Below, piece after piece: positions 53,082 to 60,792 of a stretch of DNA of 64,000 nucleotides. The stretch spans positions 1 through 64,000 of the forward strand of contig NZ_BBXF01000011.1 of assembly GCF_001570585.1 (NCBI RefSeq). The letters run 5' to 3'. The stretch is from Herbidospora daliensis (GTDB taxonomy: Bacteria; Actinomycetota; Actinomycetes; Streptosporangiales; Streptosporangiaceae). The notes below the pieces were generated by a model. The model saw only the letters and a program-made list of their open reading frames with translations. It did no database searches and had not been told where the DNA came from. The translations under genes were made by a program, and so were the position numbers. Each line of letters starts with the position of its first letter. Position 1 is the first letter of the stretch.

Positions 53082-53145
53082 GTAGTCATGCTACGAACTG
53101 GCGACCGGTCATACGAATCGAGGTCGCGCCTCTAGGATGGCGCGG

Positions 53146-53595
53146 GTGAGTCCGACAAGTCCGCCTGTCCTGTCGGCGGAACAAATCGAGGTCTGGCGCA
53201 CTATGCAACGTGCCCAGATGCGGATCACCCGGAGCATCGAATCCGACCTCCTGGAGTCCCACGATCTGGCCATGGCCTCGTACGACGTGCTGCTCCAACT
53301 GTCCGAGTCGCCCTACAAACGGCTGCGGATGAACGACCTCGCCGACCGGGTGCTGCTGTCGCGCAGCGGGCTGACCCGGCTGATCGACCGGCTGCAACGC
53401 GACGGCCTGGTCGAACGGCAGGCCTGCCCGAGCGATGCGCGCGGCCTCTACGCCGTGCTCACCGACAAGGGCACGGCCCTGCTCGACGAGGCCACCCCGA
53501 CCTACCTCCGTGGGGTGCGGGCCCAGTTCGTCGAACGGCTGAGCGGGGCCGAGCTAGGGCAGTGTGCCGCGCTCGCCGTGAAGCTGGTCGACTAG
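53146..53595 (+). CDS. MarR-family transcriptional regulator
   Basis: 149 aa from GTG 53146; TAGGAT ends 7 bases upstream, so a leaderless start fits, while an ATG at 53137 inside that hexamer is less likely. Winged helix with RMNDLADRVLLSRSGLTRLIDRL and a wing at DARGLYAVLTDKG. Ligand and targets unknown; mrp is divergent and DUF1003 is convergent with a 42-base overlap. Confidence 0.9.
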   Translation: MSPTSPPVLSAEQIEVWRTMQRAQMRITRSIESDLLESHDLAMASYDVLLQLSESPYKRLRMNDLADRVLLSRSGLTRLIDRLQRDGLVERQACPSDARGLYAVLTDKGTALLDEATPTYLRGVRAQFVERLSGAELGQCAALAVKLVD

Positions 53596-54027
53596 CCACT
53601 CGGCCTCGGCCTTGATGAAGTCGCGCGTGGCGACCTCACCCAGGGCGATGCGCAGCGCGGCGATCTCCCGGGTCAGGTATTCGAGCTCGGCCCGGTTCTG
53701 CTCCGCCGCGTGGCGGTCCTGCTCGCCCTGGACCCGGTCGCGGTCGTCCTGGCGGTTCTGCGCGAGCAGGATCAGCGGGGCGGCGTACGACGCCTGGAGC
53801 GAGAGCATCAGGGTCAGGAAGATGAACGGGTAGGGGTCGAATCTCAGCGGGCCCAGGGTGTTCCAGGTGACCCAGACGATCACGAAGGCGGTCATGTAGA
53901 CGAGGAACCTGGCCGTGCCCAGGAAACGGGCGAACTTCTCCGACCACTTGCCGAACGCCTCGGGGTCGTACCGGATGGGCAGCTGCCTGCGCAGTTCGCG
54001 GGGCTGGTCGAGCCGGCCTTCAGTCAT
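53554..54027 (-). CDS. DUF1003 membrane protein
   Basis: 157 aa. Two membrane helices (about 37-57 and 66-88, ARFLVYMTAFVIVWVTWN and FIFLTLMLSLQASYAAPLILL) and a charged coiled coil (about 90-135) are the pattern of DUF1003. Function unknown. Its start overlaps the end of the MgtE_N/CBS gene by 8 bases, so it is coupled to it; the same pair occurs in mycobacteria (Rv1232c-Rv1231c, from memory). Its 3' end runs 42 bases into marR. Confidence 0.9.
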   Translation of the reverse strand: MTEGRLDQPRELRRQLPIRYDPEAFGKWSEKFARFLGTARFLVYMTAFVIVWVTWNTLGPLRFDPYPFIFLTLMLSLQASYAAPLILLAQNRQDDRDRVQGEQDRHAAEQNRAELEYLTREIAALRIALGEVATRDFIKAEAEWLVDQLHGERGTLP

Positions 54028-55228
54028 GTCGCTCCCGCCAGTCTTCGGGCAGCAGGTGGTCCAGGACGTCGTCGACGGTGACCGCGCCGATCAGGCGGCC
54101 GTCCTCGTCGATCACCGGGGCCGCCACCAGGTTGTAGGTGGCCAGGTAGGAGGCCACCTCGGGGAGGGAGAACTCGGGCCTGATCGGGTCGACGCTGTCG
54201 TCGACGAGTGAGCCGAGCAGGGCGAAGCTGGGCTCGCGGAGCAATCGCTGGATGTGCGCGATGCCGAGGTAGCGGCCGCTGGGGGTCTCGGTCGGCGGGC
54301 GGGCGACGAAGACCTGGGCGGCGATCGAGGGCGGCTGCTCACGGTTGCGCAGCCGGGCCAGCGCCTCGGCGACGGTGGAGTTCGGCGGCAGCACGACGGG
54401 CTCGGTGGTCATCATGCCGCCGGCGGTGTCCTCCGCGTAGCCGAGGAGGCGGCGTACCGGATCGGCCTCTTCGGGGATCATCAGGGCCAGCAGGCTCTCG
54501 GCCTGGTCGGGCGGGAGCTCCTGGAGCAGGTCGGCGGCGTCGTCGGGGCCCATGTGCTCCAGGACGTCGGCGGCCCGTTCGGCGTCGAGGTCGCCCAGGA
54601 TGGCGACCTGGTCGCGTTCGGGCAGCTCCTCCAGGACGTCGGCCAGCCGGTCGTCGTCGAGGGCGGCGGCGATCTCGGCCATGCGCTTTCCGGGGAGCTC
54701 CTGGAGCACCCCGGCCAGGTCGGCGGGGCGCATGGCGTCGAAGGCGGCCAGCAGGCTCTGCGCGCCCTGGTCCTTCTGGGCCACCTCGAAGCCGCTGACC
54801 TGGCCCCAGTCGACGACCGTGGTCTCGCCCCTGCGGCGGGTGCCGCGCCGGAAGGCGACCTTGGTGATCATCCAGTCGGGCGGGTTGGGCTGCTCCATGG
54901 CCAGGTCGAGCACCGTGCCGGGCTCGTCGTCGACGGTGATCTCCAGGTCGAGCAGCTCGCCGATCGCCAGGGTCTCCGACTCGCGCTGCTCGAAACGGCG
55001 CAGGTTGAGGCGTCCGGTGAAGATGACCGCCCCGGCCTCGACCGAGATCACCCGGGTGATCGGCAGGAACACCCGGCGGCGCGGCTGGACCTCCACGACG
55101 TAGCCGTGGACGCGCGGGGGCAGCGGGCCGCGCAGCGCGACGACCACGTCCCGGACCCGGCCGATCTTGTCACCGGCGGGATCGAACACCGCGAGCCCGG
55201 CCAGCCGGGCCACGAAGATCCGCTCCAC
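54020..55228 (-). CDS. PRC-barrel / MgtE_N / CBS regulatory protein without channel
   Basis: 402 aa, GTG start. A PRC-barrel-like N-terminus (about 1-110) is followed by an MgtE_N superhelix (about 150-265, LAGVLQELPGKRMAEIAAAL, repeated LPE/LPP units) and two CBS motifs (about 270-400). The membrane channel domain of MgtE is absent, so it is a cytosolic Mg/nucleotide-sensing module rather than a transporter. TAACCT lies 6 bases before the GTG on the minus strand. It is coupled to the DUF1003 gene, which may supply the membrane part. Confidence 0.88.
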   Translation of the reverse strand: MERIFVARLAGLAVFDPAGDKIGRVRDVVVALRGPLPPRVHGYVVEVQPRRRVFLPITRVISVEAGAVIFTGRLNLRRFEQRESETLAIGELLDLEITVDDEPGTVLDLAMEQPNPPDWMITKVAFRRGTRRRGETTVVDWGQVSGFEVAQKDQGAQSLLAAFDAMRPADLAGVLQELPGKRMAEIAAALDDDRLADVLEELPERDQVAILGDLDAERAADVLEHMGPDDAADLLQELPPDQAESLLALMIPEEADPVRRLLGYAEDTAGGMMTTEPVVLPPNSTVAEALARLRNREQPPSIAAQVFVARPPTETPSGRYLGIAHIQRLLREPSFALLGSLVDDSVDPIRPEFSLPEVASYLATYNLVAAPVIDEDGRLIGAVTVDDVLDHLLPEDWRERHD

Positions 55229-55309
55229 CTTGGCAGGTTATGGGGATGCCCCGGTCCGGGCGGATATGACAGGATCAAAGTAGGTCAACGGTAGTTACAG
55301 GGAAGAGTC

Positions 55310-56260
55310 ATGATCCGGTCAGTCAGCCTTGGAATCGCGGCCGTGTCCGCCGTGTGCTTCGGGTTCTCCGGACCCATGGCGAAGTACCTGAACGCCGCCG
55401 GGCTCGCCCCGCTGGAGTCGGTGTGGGTGCGCATGGCCGGGGCCGGGCTGCTCCTCCTGGCCGCCCTGGCGCTGCTGCGGCCCGCCGCGCTGCGCATCCC
55501 CCGCGGGCAGTGGCTCTTCTTCGGGGTGTACGCCCTGGTCGCCGTCGCCGGGGTGCAGGCCCTGTACTTCCTGGCCATCCAGCGGCTGCCCGTCGGCGTG
55601 ACCCTGCTGATCGAGTACACCTCGCCGGTCCTGGTCGTGCTCTGGGTGCGCTTCGTCCGCGGGATCAGGCTGCCGCGCGCGGCCTACGTCGGCGCGGTCA
55701 TCGCGGTGGGCGGGCTCGCGGTCGTGGTCGAGGTCTGGGACGGGCTGCGGCTCGACGCCATCGGGCTCGTGCTGGCCCTGCTGGCCGCCGCGTGCTGCGC
55801 GGGCTACTTCCTGATGAGCGACAACCTGCACGTCGACCCGCTCGGCCTGGTGGCCTGGGGCATGCTCGGCGCGGCGGTCGTGCTGCTGCCGTTCGCCCAG
55901 CCCTGGTCGATCGACTGGGCGGTCTTCGGCGACGTCGTGACCGTGGCGGGCAACACCCTGCCCGTCGCCGGGGCGGCCGGCTGGCTGATCCTGGTGGCGA
56001 CGGTGGTGGCGTACATCGCGGGCGTGACCGCGGTGCGGCGGTTGTCGGCGGCGGTGGGCGCGACGGTGGCCTCGCTGGAGGTCATCACCGGCGCGCTGAT
56101 CGCCTGGTTCCTGCTGGGGGAGTCGCTGGGCGCCTACCAGATCGTGGGCGGCGCGGTGGTGCTGCTCGGCGCGCTGCTGGCCCAGACAGCGACGGTACGG
56201 CGGGCTCCCGCGGAGGAGGCGCCCGCCGCACGCGAGCCGGTGCTCAACCCGTCGGCCTGA
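55310..56260 (+). CDS. EamA/RhaT-type DMT transporter
   Basis: 316 aa; ATG after GGGAAGAG. Ten membrane helices in two repeated EamA halves (about 5-135 and 145-290), with the usual LLIEYTSPVLVVLW and ATVASLEVITGALIAWFLLGE at helix ends. It probably exports amino acids or metabolites. Its last 17 bases overlap the convergent gene. Confidence 0.9.
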   Translation: MIRSVSLGIAAVSAVCFGFSGPMAKYLNAAGLAPLESVWVRMAGAGLLLLAALALLRPAALRIPRGQWLFFGVYALVAVAGVQALYFLAIQRLPVGVTLLIEYTSPVLVVLWVRFVRGIRLPRAAYVGAVIAVGGLAVVVEVWDGLRLDAIGLVLALLAAACCAGYFLMSDNLHVDPLGLVAWGMLGAAVVLLPFAQPWSIDWAVFGDVVTVAGNTLPVAGAAGWLILVATVVAYIAGVTAVRRLSAAVGATVASLEVITGALIAWFLLGESLGAYQIVGGAVVLLGALLAQTATVRRAPAEEAPAAREPVLNPSA

Positions 56261-56609
56261 GCCGGATCACCGACGAGCGTTTCGCCCAGCGGGCGGGCAG
56301 CCCGGCCGCGTCGGGGGCGTTCAGCCGCTCCTTGGCAAGGGCGGCCACCACCTCGGGGCTGGTCGTCTGGTCGACGACCTCGACGGCCGCAGGGAAGCGG
56401 ACGAGCTGGGCGCCGTTGTCCTTGCTCCGGAGCACGACCTCGATCTCGTGCTGAGTGGTGAGGCCGGGGAGGTTCTGCTCCCCGCCCCCGACCACCATGT
56501 AGATGGCGTCGTCGTGCCAGACGTGCCAGGCCAGGCGGGTGCCCTGCGGCAGCACCACCCACAACACGCTCGACCGCTTCGCTGCGTCTTCGATCAACGC
56601 GAGGCTCAT
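56244..56609 (-). CDS. Small split-barrel-like protein of unknown function
   Basis: 121 aa from ATG 56609. Strand-rich, with LWVVLPQGTRLAWHVWHDDAI, YMVVGGGEQ, IEVVLRSKDNGAQLVRFPA and a helical end; it resembles a pyridoxamine phosphate oxidase-like barrel but without a clear flavin motif. It is 32 bases after bioY on the same strand. Function unknown. Confidence 0.65.
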   Translation of the reverse strand: MSLALIEDAAKRSSVLWVVLPQGTRLAWHVWHDDAIYMVVGGGEQNLPGLTTQHEIEVVLRSKDNGAQLVRFPAAVEVVDQTTSPEVVAALAKERLNAPDAAGLPARWAKRSSVIRLRPTG

Positions 56610-56641
56610 GACCGCCAGCTTTGCACAGGTCAATTCGCCTG

Positions 56642-57202
56642 TCAGGAGGCGATTTTCCAGGCCGCGGGGAGCAGTCCGGCGGCGAGCAGGATCTTGATCC
56701 CGTCGCCGATGAGGAAGGGCACGACGCCCTGCTCGATCGCGGTCGCCAGGCTCATGTCGCCGGCCACGGCCAGCCACGGCACGCCCACGAGGTAGATCAG
56801 CAGCGTGCCGACGACCATGGTGACGAGGGTCCTGACGACGGTGCGGTCACCGCCCCGCCCGGCCAGCGCGCCGACGACCGAGGCGGCCAGGAAGAAGCCC
56901 ACGACGTAGCCGAGGGTGGAGTCGCCCGCGGCGGTGAACCACGGCACGCCGGCGAGGCCGGCGAGCAGGTAGAGGGCCATGCCCGCGGCGGCCCTGGAGA
57001 GGCCCAGAGCGGCTCCGGAGAGCAGCACGGCGAAGGTCTGGAGGGTGACCGGCACGGGGCTGCCCGGCACCGGGAACGCCACCTGAGCGGTCAGACCGGT
57101 CAGCGCGGCGGCGCCGACGACGAGCGCGACGTCGCGGACGATCGTGCCGGGGAGGAGGTCGGAGAGGACCGCGGGGCGGTTCGCGGCGACGACTCGGGAC
57201 AT
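56642..57202 (-). CDS. bioY: Biotin transporter BioY
   Basis: 186 aa; ATG 57202 with GGAGA 7 bases upstream. Six membrane helices and the family segments VTLQTFAVLLSGAALG, GLAGVPWF and GYVVGFFLAA identify BioY, the substrate-binding S component of the ECF biotin transporter. No bioM/bioN (EcfA/EcfT) genes are nearby, so it either uses shared ECF parts or works alone. Confidence 0.92.
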   Translation of the reverse strand: MSRVVAANRPAVLSDLLPGTIVRDVALVVGAAALTGLTAQVAFPVPGSPVPVTLQTFAVLLSGAALGLSRAAAGMALYLLAGLAGVPWFTAAGDSTLGYVVGFFLAASVVGALAGRGGDRTVVRTLVTMVVGTLLIYLVGVPWLAVAGDMSLATAIEQGVVPFLIGDGIKILLAAGLLPAAWKIAS

Positions 57203-57250
57203 TGTCTGTCTCCATTGAGGAAGAGGAATTACCTCCCCATTAATCGCATA

Positions 57251-57265
57251 GATCACCCGGTGATC
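57251..57265. promoter_or_regulatory. Palindrome between bioY and the CitE-like gene
   Basis: GATCACC-C-GGTGATC is a perfect 7-1-7 dyad in the divergent gap, 48 bases from the bioY start and 52 from the lyase start. It is a possible operator for either gene. Confidence 0.4.
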
Positions 57266-57317
57266 CCGTATGCGCCCTGGCACAAGGTCCACCGTCCGGC
57301 TTTGTAGGGTTGGCCCC

Positions 57318-58253
57318 ATGCGCGCGCGACGTACGTGTCTGGCGGTTCCCGGGAGCAGCCCCCGCTTTCTGGAGAAGGCCCAGGGGCTGCCCGCCGACGA
57401 GGTGTTCCTCGACCTGGAGGACTCGGTGGCCCCGCTGGCCAAGGAGCCGGCCCGGACCAACGTCGTCTCCTTCCTGAAGGAGGGCGACTGGGCGGGCAAG
57501 ACCGTCGTCGTGCGGGTCAACGACCTGTCGACCTCGTGGACCTACCGCGACGTCATCGAGGTGGTCGAGGGCGCGGGCGACCGGCTCCACTGCCTGATGC
57601 TGCCCAAGGTCGAGGACGCCTCCCACGTGCGGTGGCTCGACGTGCTGCTGACGCAGGTCGAGAAGGCCGTCGGGCTGCCCGTCGGGGGCATCGGGATCGA
57701 GGCGCAGATCGAGAGCGCCCGGGGGCTGGTGAACGTCGACGAGATCGCCCAGGCGTCGCCCCGGGTCGAGACGCTGGTCTTCGGCCCGGCCGACTTCATG
57801 GCCTCGATCGGGATGCGCACGCTCGTGGTCGGGGAGCAGCCGCCCGGTTACCCCGAGGGCGACGCCTACCACTACATCCTGATGCGCATCCTCATGGCCG
57901 CCCGCGCCCACGGCCTCCAGGCGATCGACGGGCCCTACCTGCAGATCAAGGACGTCGACGGCTTCCGCCGCGTCGCCGCGCGGGCGGCGGCGCTCGGGTT
58001 CGACGGCAAGTGGGTGCTGCACCCCGGCCAGATCGACGCCGGGAACGAGGTCTTCTCGCCCGCGCAGGACGACTACGACCACGCCGAGCTCATCCTCGAC
58101 GCCTACGACTACTACACGACGGTCGAACGGCGCGGCGCGGTCATGCTCGGCGACGAGATGATCGACGAGGCGTCGCGCAAGATGGCGCTGGTGGTGGCGG
58201 CCAAGGGCCGCGCCGCAGGGCTCGCCCGGACGAAGGCGTTCGAGCGGCCCTGA
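57318..58253 (+). CDS. HpcH/HpaI family CoA-ester lyase (CitE-like)
   Basis: 311 aa TIM barrel. Motifs RTCLAVPGSSPRFLEKA, VFLDLEDSVAP (Mg-binding Glu-Asp), VRVNDLST, MLPKVEDA, IEAQIESARGLVN and GKWVLHPGQI are those of malyl-CoA/citramalyl-CoA/CitE-like lyases. A free-standing member without citrate lyase partners usually cleaves a 3-hydroxyacyl-CoA such as malyl- or citramalyl-CoA. TAGGGT lies 7 bases before the ATG, so the mRNA may be leaderless. Confidence 0.9.
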   Translation: MRARRTCLAVPGSSPRFLEKAQGLPADEVFLDLEDSVAPLAKEPARTNVVSFLKEGDWAGKTVVVRVNDLSTSWTYRDVIEVVEGAGDRLHCLMLPKVEDASHVRWLDVLLTQVEKAVGLPVGGIGIEAQIESARGLVNVDEIAQASPRVETLVFGPADFMASIGMRTLVVGEQPPGYPEGDAYHYILMRILMAARAHGLQAIDGPYLQIKDVDGFRRVAARAAALGFDGKWVLHPGQIDAGNEVFSPAQDDYDHAELILDAYDYYTTVERRGAVMLGDEMIDEASRKMALVVAAKGRAAGLARTKAFERP

Positions 58254-58262
58254 GGCCCGATC

Positions 58263-58820
58263 TCAGAACTGCACGCCGATGGTGGTGAAGAACCAGAACG
58301 ACGAGGTCAGCCAGAGGCCGATCAGCAGCGTGAACAGCAGGCCGCCGGCGACCGGCAGCGTCCAGCCGGGCAGGCCGCGCTTGGGCAGCGACAACATCTT
58401 CGTGACGAACACGCCGTAGAAGACGCAGCCGAGGATCGAGTGGAACATGACGCGCGGGTCGTCGTAGCGCGCGCCGACCGAATAGAGGCAGTGGAAGGCG
58501 ACCGGCACGGTGGCCAGGAACGCCAGGCGGCCCGACCAGCGGTGCACCACACCGGGCCAGGAGCCCTGCACGGGGATCTTGCCCCAGATGGCGAACGCGG
58601 AGATCACCTGCACGATCGCCAGCAGCGCGGCGAGCGTGGTCAGCCAGACCTTCATGGCCAGCGGGCCGGAGAACCCGGCCAGGCCGTAGGCGAAACCGGT
58701 CGGGGGGTGCAGTTCGCCGTACACGCCGAGGGCGGCGGCGACCAGGCCGCCCGCGAGCACGGGGATGACGAGGACGGCGACGGCGCCACGGTTCTGTGGG
58801 GCGACTTGGGTGTGAGACAT
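58263..58820 (-). CDS. DUF6529-type membrane protein (cytochrome b561-like)
   Basis: 185 aa, about five membrane helices. His residues placed near helix ends (VVHRWSGRLAF, AFHCLYSVG, MFHSILGC) resemble haem ligands of b561-type proteins. It lies 33 bases after a secreted protein gene on the same strand, and the two may work together in envelope electron transfer; this is inference. Confidence 0.75.
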   Translation of the reverse strand: MSHTQVAPQNRGAVAVLVIPVLAGGLVAAALGVYGELHPPTGFAYGLAGFSGPLAMKVWLTTLAALLAIVQVISAFAIWGKIPVQGSWPGVVHRWSGRLAFLATVPVAFHCLYSVGARYDDPRVMFHSILGCVFYGVFVTKMLSLPKRGLPGWTLPVAGGLLFTLLIGLWLTSSFWFFTTIGVQF

Positions 58821-58853
58821 CTCAGGCTCTCAAGCGTTCGGGGGCGGCGATGA

Positions 58854-59576
58854 TCAGGAGGCTGGGGCCAGGAAGGCGTCGATGAACTGGTCGGGGTCCT
58901 GGGGGGTGAGCGGGATGCCGTACCACTCCTGGACGCCGCCGTCGAAGGCGGCGGCGGGCTCGCCGGAGTTCTCGCCGAGCATGATGCGGCCGACCGACTG
59001 GCCGTTGGGGAGCTTGATCCAGCCGCCGACGACACGGGCGCCGCGCACCTGGGCGGTGGCGCGGTAGAGGCCCGAGGGCTTCTTCACGGTGGCGGCCGAG
59101 AACCGCCAGCTCTTGTTCTTCCACTCGATGCGGCCCTGCGCCTTGCCGCCCCGCAGCGCGGCGGTGACCAGGGTGTCCTTGCCTTCGAGGGTGATCGTGT
59201 TGTCGGCGGCGGTGCCGCGCAGCCACGCCTCGATCTTGCCGTCGCAGAAGTAGCCGACGACCTTGCCCTTCCTGATCGAGATGGCGATCAGGCCGCCGTT
59301 CTGGTCGACGACGCCGGCGTAGTCGGCTTTCTTGGGGGTGGGGTCCTCCTCCTGCTCGGGGGCGGCCACCTCTTCGGGTTCCTGGGTCGCGTCGGGGGTG
59401 GCCGCCTCTTCGGCCTCGGGGGTCTCCTCGGGCGTGGCCAGCGGGTCGGCCCCGGCCGCGGCCGGGACGGCGGCGGTCTCCTGGATCTGGGGCGAGGCGG
59501 TCGCGCTGGCCACCGTCAGGCCCGCGGTCATCACCACTCCGACGGCCAATGTGTAAATGGGTCCTAGCCGGCTCAT
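58854..59576 (-). CDS. Secreted protein of unknown function, partner of the DUF6529 gene
   Basis: 240 aa; ATG 59576 with GGAGAG 8 bases upstream. A signal peptide (about 1-27) leads into a Pro/Glu/Ala-rich acidic linker (about 28-82) and a beta-rich domain (about 85-200: VVDQNGGLIAISIRKGKVVG, YFCDGKIEAWLRG, GLYRATAQVRG). One Cys only. The C-terminus reads as a short surface segment (DPDQFIDAFLAPAS). No family recognised. Its position before the membrane haem-like protein suggests an extracytoplasmic partner. Confidence 0.7.
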   Translation of the reverse strand: MSRLGPIYTLAVGVVMTAGLTVASATASPQIQETAAVPAAAGADPLATPEETPEAEEAATPDATQEPEEVAAPEQEEDPTPKKADYAGVVDQNGGLIAISIRKGKVVGYFCDGKIEAWLRGTAADNTITLEGKDTLVTAALRGGKAQGRIEWKNKSWRFSAATVKKPSGLYRATAQVRGARVVGGWIKLPNGQSVGRIMLGENSGEPAAAFDGGVQEWYGIPLTPQDPDQFIDAFLAPAS

Positions 59577-59677
59577 GTTCCGTCTCTCCTGGGTTTGTTT
59601 CCTGCCCCAGAGTGAATCGCGGCGGGCCGCGTCTGTCTGTGGACTAATGCGCACTCGTCTGTGATGAGAATGGGGGC

Positions 59678-60607
59678 GTGATCCAGCAGCCATCGCTCAC
59701 GTCGTGGATCGTCCCGCCGCCTCCGGGCCTCCGGTACGACCAGCTCGCGCGCACCCCGATCCACCGCTGGTGGCGGCCCCTGCTCGGGACCCTGCTGATC
59801 GTGGTGGTCTACGTCGCGCTGACGGCGGCGCTCGGCCTGGTCGCGATGCTCCTCATGGCCGTGTCGGGGGCCTCGCCGATGGGGCTGTCCCCCGGCCGGA
59901 TCCTGTTCGAGGACCCGGTGCTCGACCTCGCGTTCCAGCTCGTTGCGATCGCGCTCCTGATCCCGCTGGTGCTGGGGGCGGCCTGGCTGGTGCAGCGGCG
60001 GCCGGCCGGAACGCTCTCCTCGGTGGCCGGGCGGCTTCGGTGGCGGTGGCTCCTGCGGTGCGTTCCATTGGCGATCCTCGCGGTGGTGCTGGGGGAGGTC
60101 GCCCAGAGCCTGGTCCTGCTGGCGACGGGGGTTTCCCCTGGATACGGCTGGGCGGGCTGGTCGGATGTGCTGGTGCCGTTGCTCGTCGTCCTTCTCCTCG
60201 TGCCCATGCAGGCGGCTGCTGAGGAGTACGCGTTCCGGGGCTGGGTGGTTCAGGCTTTCGGGGGCTATTTGCGTAATCCGTGGTGGGGGATCGTCATCTC
60301 GGCGGCCGTCTTCGCGGCGTTCCACGGCTACACCGACTTCGGAATCGCCTATACGTTCGGGTTCGGCGTACTGATGGGATGGGTGTCGGTGCGCACCGGC
60401 GGACTGGAGGCGGCCATCGCGCTGCACGCGGTGAACAACGTGGGGGCGTTCGGGATCGCGGCGGTGGCGGGGGAGCTCGGGTCGGCGCTGGAGCAGGGTT
60501 CGCTGCCCTGGCAGACGCTGGTGGGAACGATCGTGCAATTTGGCGTTTTTGGGGTTGGTGTCGTGGTTTTGGCTCGTAAGTCGGGAATTTCAGTGACGAG
60601 CGGATAA
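59678..60607 (+). CDS. CPBP-family intramembrane metalloprotease
   Basis: 309 aa, GTG start. About eight membrane helices. The ABI/CPBP/Rce1 motifs are intact: AAEEYAFRG (Glu182, Glu183), FAAFHGYTD and IALHAVNN. In bacteria such proteases often mature or give immunity to bacteriocin-like peptides, or cleave membrane proteins; the substrate is unknown. The large bitopic protein follows within about 100 bases and is probably in the same transcript. Confidence 0.92.
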   Translation: MIQQPSLTSWIVPPPPGLRYDQLARTPIHRWWRPLLGTLLIVVVYVALTAALGLVAMLLMAVSGASPMGLSPGRILFEDPVLDLAFQLVAIALLIPLVLGAAWLVQRRPAGTLSSVAGRLRWRWLLRCVPLAILAVVLGEVAQSLVLLATGVSPGYGWAGWSDVLVPLLVVLLLVPMQAAAEEYAFRGWVVQAFGGYLRNPWWGIVISAAVFAAFHGYTDFGIAYTFGFGVLMGWVSVRTGGLEAAIALHAVNNVGAFGIAAVAGELGSALEQGSLPWQTLVGTIVQFGVFGVGVVVLARKSGISVTSG

Positions 60608-60619
60608 ATCTCACTAGAG

Positions 60620-60630
60620 AGGAGGTGATC
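60620..60630 (+). promoter_or_regulatory. Exceptionally complete Shine-Dalgarno sequence
   Basis: AGGAGGTGATC matches 11 consecutive bases complementary to the 3' end of 16S rRNA and is followed at once by GTG (60631). No other gene in the window has so complete a site. Confidence 0.7.
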
Positions 60631-60792
60631 GTGGGTTGCGGGAGGGGTATCAGAGGGATTGCGTCCCTCCCAGACATATGTGGAACGGTCCTGATAGAGG
60701 AGGTAAGTGGCCGTGCCCCCCGAAGACGAGGAGCAGCCGGATGTGCCCCCCAAGCTCCACCACTCGCCACCGGGCCCTGCCACGACCCCTGA
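60631..60792 (+). CDS. Possible leader peptide (uORF) upstream of the large bitopic protein
   Basis: 53 codons from GTG 60631, directly after the perfect ribosome site, to TGA at 60790-60792. It overlaps the first 80 bases of the next gene in another frame. Codon use in its first half is unlike real genes here (AGA, ATA, ATT, TGT), so if translated it is a leader that controls the next gene rather than a conserved protein. Confidence 0.3.
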   Translation: MGCGRGIRGIASLPDICGTVLIEEVSGRAPRRRGAAGCAPQAPPLATGPCHDP

